Shown here one piece after another: positions 7,100 to 11,191 of a stretch of 11,191 nt of DNA. Location: the NCBI GenBank assembly GCA_902784015.1, contig CACZTC010000036.1:1-11191 (forward strand), read 5' to 3'. Numbering within the stretch: position 1 is the stretch's first letter; each line of letters opens with the position of its first letter. Position numbers and translations under genes: made by a program. The DNA is from an uncultured Erysipelotrichaceae bacterium. GTDB lineage: Bacteria > Bacillota_I > Bacilli_A > Erysipelotrichales > Erysipelotrichaceae. The notes under the pieces were generated by a model. That model worked only from the letters and a program-made list of their open reading frames with translations. It was not told where the DNA came from and searched no databases.

Positions 7100-7721
7100 C
7101 TAAGATCTCTTTCAATATTATATGAGCTTCCTCTATCACTTCTTCAACTTTGCGATTAGCATCAATTATTATCATTCTATCTTTATATTTTTCGATAACT
7201 TTTTTATAGCCTTCATAAACTCGATAATGGAAGTCTAATGTTTCTTGGTCTAAACGATCTAAAAATTCTCTACCTTTTTGAATTCTTTTTATGCCCTCTT
7301 CAACATCTACATTTAAAAATAATGTTTTATAAGGCATATTATTCTCTACCGCAAATTGATTAATTGAATAGACTTCTTCAATTCCAATTTCTCTACCCCA
7401 TCCTTGATAAGCTAATGAACTATCAATGAAACGATCAGAAATAATCGTAATACCTTCATTTAGTGCAGGCAAAACTTTATCTACCAGATGTTGTCTTCTT
7501 CCTGCTGCATATAATAAAGCCTCAGTTCTTGCATCCATCTCTATATTATTAGGATCAAGAATAATCTTTCTGATATCTTCAGCTATCCTACTGCCACCAG
7601 GTTCGCGTGTATATTTAATTTTATAGCCCTCTTGGATAAGTCTTTCACATACAACTGAACTAACAGTTGTTTTGCCGCTACCATCAGGGCCTTCAAATGT
7701 AATAAATAATCCTTTAGTCAT
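7086..7721 (-). CDS. tmk: Thymidylate kinase
   Basis: A 211-residue cytoplasmic kinase converting dTMP to dTDP with ATP. Motifs: P-loop EGPDGSGKTT (10-19), TREPGGSRIAEDIR (38-51), RTEALLYAAGRRQHL with the dTMP-contacting Arg (65-79), SDRFIDSSLAYQG (95-107), and the lid region around RIQKGREFLDRL (146-157). Length is normal for the family. It is the first gene of a run of tightly overlapping genes (holB, ricT, rsmI, prsW). No ribosome site sits at a usable distance before its ATG: the nearest GAGGA is 20 nt away. Instead a TGATATAAT element ends 6 nt before the ATG, which would place the transcript start on the start codon. A leaderless transcript is therefore inferred. Upstream, the carboxypeptidase gene ends only 16 nt away, so read-through from it is also possible. 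Confidence 0.96.
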   Translation of the reverse strand: MTKGLFITFEGPDGSGKTTVSSVVCERLIQEGYKIKYTREPGGSRIAEDIRKIILDPNNIEMDARTEALLYAAGRRQHLVDKVLPALNEGITIISDRFIDSSLAYQGWGREIGIEEVYSINQFAVENNMPYKTLFLNVDVEEGIKRIQKGREFLDRLDQETLDFHYRVYEGYKKVIEKYKDRMIIIDANRKVEEVIEEAHIILKEILDGKR

Positions 7722-7727
7722 GACAAA

Positions 7728-7736
7728 ATTATATCA
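7728..7736 (-). promoter_or_regulatory. Extended -10 promoter element of tmk (predicted leaderless start)
   Basis: The minus strand reads TGATATAAT, an extended -10 (TGn plus consensus TATAAT), then TTTGTC and the tmk ATG. With the normal 6-nt gap from the hexamer to the start site, transcription would begin at or next to A of the ATG. No TTGACA-like -35 is seen 16-18 nt upstream, where GGGCTA lies; extended -10 promoters can tolerate this. The element lies between the upstream stop codon (7738-7740) and tmk. Confidence 0.55.
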
Positions 7737-7737
7737 T

Positions 7738-8523
7738 CTAGTCCTCGTAATAGCCCCCTTCAATTCCATAGTATTCCTCGAAGGTATTCCATTCATCTTC
7801 TTCCATTAAAGCCATAGCTTCTTCTTTTCCAATATAGCGGAAGTGCCAAGGCTCATAATTATAACCTGTAATATCTTCTTTACCTTTAGGGAAGCGCATT
7901 ATAAAACCATATTCATGAGCGTGTTCATGTAACCAAGCTCCTTCATTAGTCAATTCGAAATCTTGAGTTAAATCATATCTTGTATCAACTCCACCTAAAT
8001 CCATTGCCAAGCCAGTTTGATGGTCTGAATAGCCCGGTCTAGCCGAAAAAGTATCTGTCATTTCCTGACCATAATTACTTACATAACTATTATATAAAGC
8101 TACTTGATAATCATATGATCTATAACCAGATATTAATGATATTCTAATGCCTTCTTTAAGCGCATCATTATATAATTCCTCTAATTGACTAGCAGCTTCT
8201 TGACGTAAATAACACTGTGAACATCTTAATTCTATTTGCGGTAAAGCTAAATCAGTTGGTTCATAATCTTCTGGTAATTTATGTTTTTTATTAGCAGCTA
8301 ATAAATAACTATCTAAATCATAAAATCTTTCATCCTCTTCGGGATTATAAGTTGACGTAGGCGTTTGAATACTCGCTTCATTTATACTATTTGGATATAC
8401 TTCCTCTTCTTTATCAATACCAGCTTTAGAATTATGAAGATAAAAACCAATACCACATAGTATTGTTAGTAAATATATCAAAGGTCTTTTAGATATCTTT
8501 TTTTTGCGCTTATTTCGTGCCAT
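7738..8523 (-). CDS. Membrane-anchored D-alanyl-D-alanine carboxypeptidase, M15B (VanY-type)
   Basis: A 261-residue zinc peptidase trimming the terminal D-Ala from peptidoglycan stem peptides. A basic N-terminus (residues 1-13) leads into one hydrophobic segment (about 14-30), so it is a membrane anchor or uncleaved signal. A polar linker runs to about 85, then the M15B domain. Catalytic landmarks are SGYRSYDYQ (132-140), SDHQTGLAMD with zinc ligands His168 and Asp175, and EPWH with Glu224 as general base and third zinc ligand His227. An unusual CSQC pair (101, 104) sits just before the catalytic domain and could form a disulfide outside the cell. The tail is acidic and Tyr-rich. It begins 18 nt after the DUF1653 gene. 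No Shine-Dalgarno is visible before its ATG; a TGATACAAT element lies just upstream. No resistance genes accompany it, so a housekeeping role is more likely than vancomycin resistance. Confidence 0.92.
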   Translation of the reverse strand: MARNKRKKKISKRPLIYLLTILCGIGFYLHNSKAGIDKEEEVYPNSINEASIQTPTSTYNPEEDERFYDLDSYLLAANKKHKLPEDYEPTDLALPQIELRCSQCYLRQEAASQLEELYNDALKEGIRISLISGYRSYDYQVALYNSYVSNYGQEMTDTFSARPGYSDHQTGLAMDLGGVDTRYDLTQDFELTNEGAWLHEHAHEYGFIMRFPKGKEDITGYNYEPWHFRYIGKEEAMALMEEDEWNTFEEYYGIEGGYYED

Positions 8524-8532
8524 AACTATAGA

Positions 8533-8541
8533 ATTGTATCA
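8533..8541 (-). promoter_or_regulatory. Possible extended -10 element before the carboxypeptidase gene
   Basis: The minus strand reads TGATACAAT, then TCTATAGTT and the ATG. It matches TGn plus TACAAT (one mismatch to TATAAT) and would start transcription about 2-4 nt before the ATG, giving a nearly leaderless mRNA. No ribosome site lies in the 18 nt between the two genes. The evidence is weaker than for tmk because of the mismatch and the longer gap; no -35 is recognised. Confidence 0.35.
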
Positions 8542-8742
8542 TTAATCTATCTTTGTGAATCTTTTTATTTTCTTATTATCTATCTCAATTTCTTCTTCAA
8601 ACATAATTAAAGGCCTAATCCATATATGCTTATCATCTTTATATATAACCATATCTTCTAGGGTCTCACTATGTTTACCAACCCCAATAATCTCATAAAT
8701 ATTACCTTTATAATGTCTATATTTTTCTTTTTCTTTAACCAT
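8542..8742 (-). CDS. DUF1653 family small protein
   Basis: A 66-residue cytoplasmic protein. The pattern YRHYKGNIYEIIGVGKHSE (8-26), then LEDMVIYK and WIRPLIMFEEEIE, is the DUF1653 signature: a small beta-barrel-like domain often described from the opening YRHxKG. Its biochemical function is unknown. The length is normal for stand-alone members. It has a usable ribosome site (AAGAGA, 8748-8753) and a TATAAT hexamer at 8764-8769, so it probably starts a new transcript after the terminator at 8774-8805. The carboxypeptidase gene follows 18 nt downstream, so both may share the transcript. Confidence 0.88.
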   Translation of the reverse strand: MVKEKEKYRHYKGNIYEIIGVGKHSETLEDMVIYKDDKHIWIRPLIMFEEEIEIDNKKIKRFTKID

Positions 8743-8763
8743 ATTAATCTCTTTTCTATATTC

Positions 8764-8769
8764 ATTATA
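8764..8769 (-). promoter_or_regulatory. Candidate -10 box for the DUF1653 gene
   Basis: A consensus TATAAT on the minus strand lies 21 nt before the ATG. It would start transcription near 8757, leaving a short leader that holds the AAGAGA ribosome site. The corresponding -35 position falls inside the terminator stem and reads TAAAGT, a poor match, so only the -10 is supported. Confidence 0.45.
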
Positions 8770-8773
8770 AAAC

Positions 8774-8805
8774 TTAAAAAGCAGTTACTTTATAAATAAC
8801 TGCTT
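8774..8805 (-). terminator. Intrinsic terminator after the DUF4349 gene
   Basis: A perfect 9-bp inverted repeat, AAGCAGTTA and TAACTGCTT (8779-8787 and 8797-8805), with a 9-nt loop. On the minus strand it is followed by TTT, making a five-T run with the stem end, and then more T-rich sequence. It lies 9 nt after the DUF4349 stop and should close the sigma/anti-sigma/DUF4349 operon. The stem is AT-rich, so termination may be partial. Confidence 0.75.
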
Positions 8806-8814
8806 AAATTCTCT

Positions 8815-9759
8815 TTATTCTTTTATTTCATTATCTTCTTTTTTCTTAAATAATATTTTTCTTTCCTTCTTTTCTCTTTTAGGAAGATGAATATTTAATT
8901 TTTTAAAGATAAAGATTAATAAAGCTAAGATTAATAAATATGGTAGTGCATGTACTAAGAAGATGATGATATCACCCATAGTTTCCACAAAGCTATACCA
9001 ACTATCTTTAATAGCTTCCACAAATCTTGTGCCATAAGATGTTCTAGTTTCAGAATATTTTCTGACTTCATCTATATGCATGTTGATTGTTGAATATTTA
9101 ATATCAGTATTCATTGTCGCTTGATATGATTTTGAGATATTTAATTCACTTTGAACCTCAGTAAGTCTAGTTTCAACCGCAATCATATCTTCGATTGTTT
9201 CAGCTTTTTCCATCATCTCTAAAAGGCGTTTTTGTTGGGATTCAAGAGCCTCAATATGCGCTGAATTATCATTATATTGTTTAGTTATATTAATGACTTC
9301 AGTATCTTTTGAAGTGATTTGACCTTTTCCTTCCATCGCTTCTAAGAAAGCATCGAATGACTTAGTTGGTATACGCAATCTTAATTCTGAATGCATGATT
9401 GTATTACTATCATCGTCATACCATCTGGCTCCACTAGTATATTCGCTTTCATATTCAATGATACCTTCATATTTTTTAACTAAATCTTTAACTGCTACTA
9501 AAGCTTCTTTATATTCTAAAGTCTCTAGATATATTCTTCCTTTATATACTAATTTATCGGAAGTAGCTGCTGGATCAATTGAATTATCGATACTATTTGC
9601 TTCATCATATTCGCTTTTCTCTTCTTCATATTCATATGAATTACCTATATAACCACTATCCTCGCTAGCTTCACTAGGAGCATAAGCACTTTCTTTATTA
9701 TTGCCGCATCCACTAATTATTAATAATAAAGCGAATAATAAGACTATTAATTTCTTCAT
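8815..9759 (-). CDS. DUF4349 lipoprotein with C-terminal membrane span
   Basis: A 314-residue envelope protein. The N-terminus is a lipoprotein signal: MKK, a hydrophobic core, then the lipobox ISGC with the lipidated cysteine at 18. An acidic, Ser/Tyr-rich linker follows (about 19-65). The DUF4349 core begins around LVYKGRIYLET (70-80). It includes LRLRIPTKSFDAFLEAM (126-142) and a long coiled-coil helix (about 163-212, IEALESQQKRLLEMMEKAE). A membrane span lies at about 262-286, followed by a Lys-rich cytoplasmic tail. The protein is thus tied to the outer face by lipid and crosses the membrane at its C-terminus. DUF4349 has no established biochemical role, but such genes are often met beside ECF sigma/anti-sigma pairs, as here. 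The ribosome site GAGGG (9768-9772) immediately follows the stop codon of the anti-sigma gene, so co-expression is likely. Confidence 0.9.
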   Translation of the reverse strand: MKKLIVLLFALLLIISGCGNNKESAYAPSEASEDSGYIGNSYEYEEEKSEYDEANSIDNSIDPAATSDKLVYKGRIYLETLEYKEALVAVKDLVKKYEGIIEYESEYTSGARWYDDDSNTIMHSELRLRIPTKSFDAFLEAMEGKGQITSKDTEVINITKQYNDNSAHIEALESQQKRLLEMMEKAETIEDMIAVETRLTEVQSELNISKSYQATMNTDIKYSTINMHIDEVRKYSETRTSYGTRFVEAIKDSWYSFVETMGDIIIFLVHALPYLLILALLIFIFKKLNIHLPKREKKERKILFKKKEDNEIKE

Positions 9760-9773
9760 TTATCTAACCCTCA

Positions 9774-10322
9774 CTATTCATTTTTATCGATATAAATATC
9801 AAAGCCATAATCTGAATATATATTCATATCTTTTATATCTTTTCCTAATACTTCCATTAAGATATATTCCTCTGTTACTTCTTTTATTACATAACCTTGT
9901 TTACTAAAATCTTCTGCCAACATTTCATATTCATCTTTAGTTAATAGATGTCCATTTGTTTCACCTCTTATTTCCACGATGATTATTTGACCCAAATTAT
10001 TATTAGCTTCTTCTAATAAATCATCCGCATAAGAAACTATCGCATAGCTAGCATCATAGCTTTCTTCTGCTTTCGCATTTTCATATTCTTCTTCGATATA
10101 AGCGTCCTCATTCATATAAGAAGGAGAAGACATATTATTTGTAGAAAACAAATATTTAGACATTAATGGTAAAGCTATAGCTAGGCATAACGCGAAGGAA
10201 GTAAGAATAAGCCAATTCTTTCTAGATAAGATATATCCCTTCTTTTCAACCATTTCACTGCCCATCAAGAAGGATTCATCAATATCATTCATCGCTTCAA
10301 TAATAGCTTCTGAAAGTTTCAT
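9774..10322 (-). CDS. Probable anti-sigma factor, one-pass membrane protein
   Basis: A 182-residue protein. Residues 1-36 are cytoplasmic with the motif AIIEAMNDIDESFL (6-19). This recalls the 'ALGxIDDxYIEEA' N-terminus of membrane partners of this ECF subgroup in Clostridia-type bacteria. One membrane span lies at about 37-59. An acidic Glu/Tyr/Asn-rich linker (60-105) and a small outer domain (about 110-182) follow. There is no His/Cys zinc-binding anti-sigma motif. The gene overlaps the sigma-factor stop as ATGA (10319-10322) and has a strong ribosome site (GAGGAGGG, 10329-10336), the arrangement expected for a stoichiometric partner. By family logic the N-terminus would hold the sigma factor at the membrane until a signal releases it. 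The role rests on position, topology and this short motif, not on a recognised domain. Confidence 0.75.
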   Translation of the reverse strand: MKLSEAIIEAMNDIDESFLMGSEMVEKKGYILSRKNWLILTSFALCLAIALPLMSKYLFSTNNMSSPSYMNEDAYIEEEYENAKAEESYDASYAIVSYADDLLEEANNNLGQIIIVEIRGETNGHLLTKDEYEMLAEDFSKQGYVIKEVTEEYILMEVLGKDIKDMNIYSDYGFDIYIDKNE

Positions 10323-10876
10323 AGATAGCCCTCCTCTATTAATTTTTCTTTGAGTGTATTCTTTACTCTATTCAAGATAACGCTGACATTGTTTTCACTA
10401 AGGCTATATCTTAGCGCAATCTTTTTAATGCTTTCCATATAGAAATATCTACGCACAAATATATTTCTTTCCCTCTCTGGTAGTTTTTTCAAAAAGATAT
10501 TAAGAAACTTAACCAATTCGCTTTTCGCAAATTCTTTTTGGGGATCATTAGAAGACGCTAAAACATTTTCAAGTTCCTCATATACAATTTCTGTTTCTAA
10601 GCCACCACGTTTATCCGCAGTTAATTTCCTAAACATATTTAAGGCAATACCTCTAGTTATCTTAGCTAAGTAATATTGCAGCTTATTAGGGCGATTAGGT
10701 GGAATTAAATTCCATGTTGTTCGCCAAGTATCTGATACACACTCTTCAGAATCTTCTCTATTGAAAAGGATATTATAGGCAACACTAAAACAATAATTAC
10801 CATACTTATTTGCGGTTTCTTGAATTGCTAGCTCATTCCTGTCGAAATACAAATCAATAATCTTTTTGTCTTCCAT
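10319..10876 (-). CDS. ECF-type RNA polymerase sigma factor
   Basis: A 185-residue sigma-70 family protein. Region 2 spans about 12-85 (CFSVAYNILFNREDSEECVSDTW, a core-binding helix followed by the acidic region 2.2 segment; residues 29-51). Region 4 spans about 127-180 (LPERERNIFVRRYFYMESIKK at 132-152, then ALRYSLSENNVSVILNR at 154-170 as the helix-turn-helix). There is no region 1 or 3, as expected for an ECF factor. I chose ATG 10876 rather than the in-frame GTG at 10891. ATG has AAGGGG 6 nt upstream, the GTG has no ribosome site, and family members begin with a similar 'MDDKKII' start. It overlaps the anti-sigma gene by 4 nt and leads a three-gene operon with DUF4349. The regulon is unknown; an envelope-stress role is inferred from the membrane partners. 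Confidence 0.93.
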   Translation of the reverse strand: MEDKKIIDLYFDRNELAIQETANKYGNYCFSVAYNILFNREDSEECVSDTWRTTWNLIPPNRPNKLQYYLAKITRGIALNMFRKLTADKRGGLETEIVYEELENVLASSNDPQKEFAKSELVKFLNIFLKKLPERERNIFVRRYFYMESIKKIALRYSLSENNVSVILNRVKNTLKEKLIEEGYL

Positions 10877-10882
10877 GCCTTT

Positions 10883-10888
10883 CCCCTT
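10883..10888 (-). promoter_or_regulatory. Ribosome binding site deciding the sigma-factor start
   Basis: AAGGGG on the minus strand lies 6 nt before ATG 10876. It falls inside the reading frame extended to GTG 10891, which itself has only AT-rich sequence upstream. This supports the ATG as the true start. Confidence 0.7.
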
Positions 10889-10892
10889 CACT

Positions 10893-10942
10893 AATATAAG
10901 TGTCTATTTATATAGATATCTTACATATTATTTTATATTTTT
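10893..10942 (-). promoter_or_regulatory. AT-rich promoter region of the sigma operon (weak)
   Basis: The stretch between the terminator and the sigma gene is almost all A/T. It offers -10-like hexamers TATATT (10893-10898) and TATAAA further upstream. TATATT would start transcription just before the AAGGGG ribosome site. No convincing -35 or ECF-type 'AAC' -35 motif is visible, so autoregulation cannot be claimed. An imperfect inverted repeat (taatataag and cttaCAtatta, 10892-10930) spans it. Confidence 0.3.
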
Positions 10943-10970
10943 TAAAACCCCACAAAAATTGTGGGGTTTA
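10943..10970 (-). terminator. Intrinsic terminator after the S9 peptidase gene
   Basis: A strong 11-bp inverted repeat, AAACCCCACAA and TTGTGGGGTTT (10945-10955 and 10959-10969), with a 3-nt loop. It is the most GC-rich intergenic patch in the window. On the minus strand it runs into TTTT and lies 8 nt after the S9 hydrolase stop codon. The T-run is short (four), but the stem is strong. On the plus strand only TTT follows, so minus-strand use is favoured. Confidence 0.8.
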
Positions 10971-10977
10971 AAGTCTA

Positions 10978-11191
10978 TTATTTAGTATATTTATCAAACC
11001 AAGCTGTTATCTCTTCTAATCTTTTTATGCGATGTAATGGTTTACCGCTTCTACTTAATTCATGATTTTCCCCATGGAATATCACTAATCTTGTTTCTAC
11101 ATTTTGAATAGCTAATGCTTGCATCATCTGCATTCCTTCTGGTAAAGGACATCTATAATCTTCATCACTATGGATGAATAATGTAGGCGTC
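10978..11191 (-). CDS. S9 prolyl-oligopeptidase-family hydrolase (C-terminal fragment)
   Basis: Only the last 70 residues are in the window; the gene enters from the right edge and ends at TAA 10980-10978. The fragment starts TPTLFIHSDEDYRCPLPEGM, the segment carrying the catalytic Asp of S9-family alpha/beta hydrolases. It then has VIFHGENHELSRSGKP with the catalytic His, and ends in the helix RIKRLEEITAWFDKY. The catalytic Ser lies outside the window. These are intracellular acylaminoacyl- or oligopeptidase-type enzymes cleaving short peptides. The match to the C-terminal end of S9C-type peptidases is close. It is followed by the terminator at 10943-10970 and is probably not part of the sigma operon. 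Confidence 0.9.
   Translation of the reverse strand, partial: TPTLFIHSDEDYRCPLPEGMQMMQALAIQNVETRLVIFHGENHELSRSGKPLHRIKRLEEITAWFDKYTK

Noticed and set aside
7738..8523. VanY as part of a vancomycin-resistance cluster
   Set aside because: No vanRS, vanHAX or related genes nearby; the neighbours are housekeeping genes.
9701..9907. Plus-strand frame spanning the DUF4349 and anti-sigma genes
   Set aside because: Overlaps two supported genes in antisense and has low-complexity Leu/Ile/Tyr composition.
10877..10891. GTG start giving a five-residue longer sigma factor
   Set aside because: No ribosome site before GTG 10891, while AAGGGG sits ideally before ATG 10876, and family members start at the equivalent Met.
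1..11191. tRNA, rRNA, CRISPR, insertion-sequence or riboswitch signals
   Set aside because: I found no cloverleaf-like gene, regularly spaced repeats, transposase, or long structured leader; intergenic gaps are all too short for most of these.

Overview
The window is about 11.2 kb of AT-rich, densely coding bacterial DNA. Every gene I can support lies on the minus strand, so the reading order is from high to low coordinates. The base composition, the Gram-positive style Shine-Dalgarno sites, and the tmk-holB-ricT-rsmI gene order all point to a low-GC Bacillota. Candidates are an Erysipelotrichia/Bacilli-like or Clostridia-like gut lineage, but I cannot place it more precisely. UGA acts as a true stop, because several genes end at UGA exactly where the next begins (for example ATGA overlaps at 4131-4134 and 10319-10322). 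This argues against the Mycoplasma genetic code.

Right end (10978-11191): the C-terminal tail of an S9 prolyl-oligopeptidase-like hydrolase, closed by a GC-rich hairpin terminator. Next comes a three-gene envelope-signalling operon (10876 down to 8815): an ECF-type sigma factor, an overlapping one-pass membrane protein that is its probable anti-sigma factor, and a DUF4349 lipoprotein with a C-terminal membrane segment. It ends in a hairpin terminator at 8774-8805.

Middle (8742 down to 2567): a small DUF1653 protein and a membrane-anchored M15B (VanY-type) D-Ala-D-Ala carboxypeptidase. These are followed by the replication/RNA housekeeping cluster tmk, holB, ricT (yaaT) and rsmI, then a PrsW-type intramembrane protease and a membrane-tethered FHA protein. 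Genes from tmk to prsW overlap by 4-14 nt, indicating one operon. The block ends at a hairpin with a cUUCGg loop and a T-tract (2544-2563).

Left end (2536 down to 1): a 541-residue protein with a zinc ribbon, a sigma-region-4-like helix-turn-helix, one membrane span, TPR-like repeats and an Asn/Ile-rich extracellular tail. It is followed by a small pyridoxamine-phosphate-oxidase-fold protein and the N-terminal part of a second zinc-ribbon membrane protein.

The themes are housekeeping replication and translation genes joined to membrane and envelope sensing modules (PrsW, FHA, ECF/anti-sigma, DUF4349, zinc-ribbon membrane proteins). The points most worth a second look are the zinc-ribbon/HTH/membrane protein, probable leaderless transcription of tmk and perhaps the carboxypeptidase gene, and the co-occurrence of PrsW with a non-zinc anti-sigma factor. 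I found no RNA genes, mobile elements, CRISPR arrays or origins. No gene-free stretch exceeds about 110 bases.
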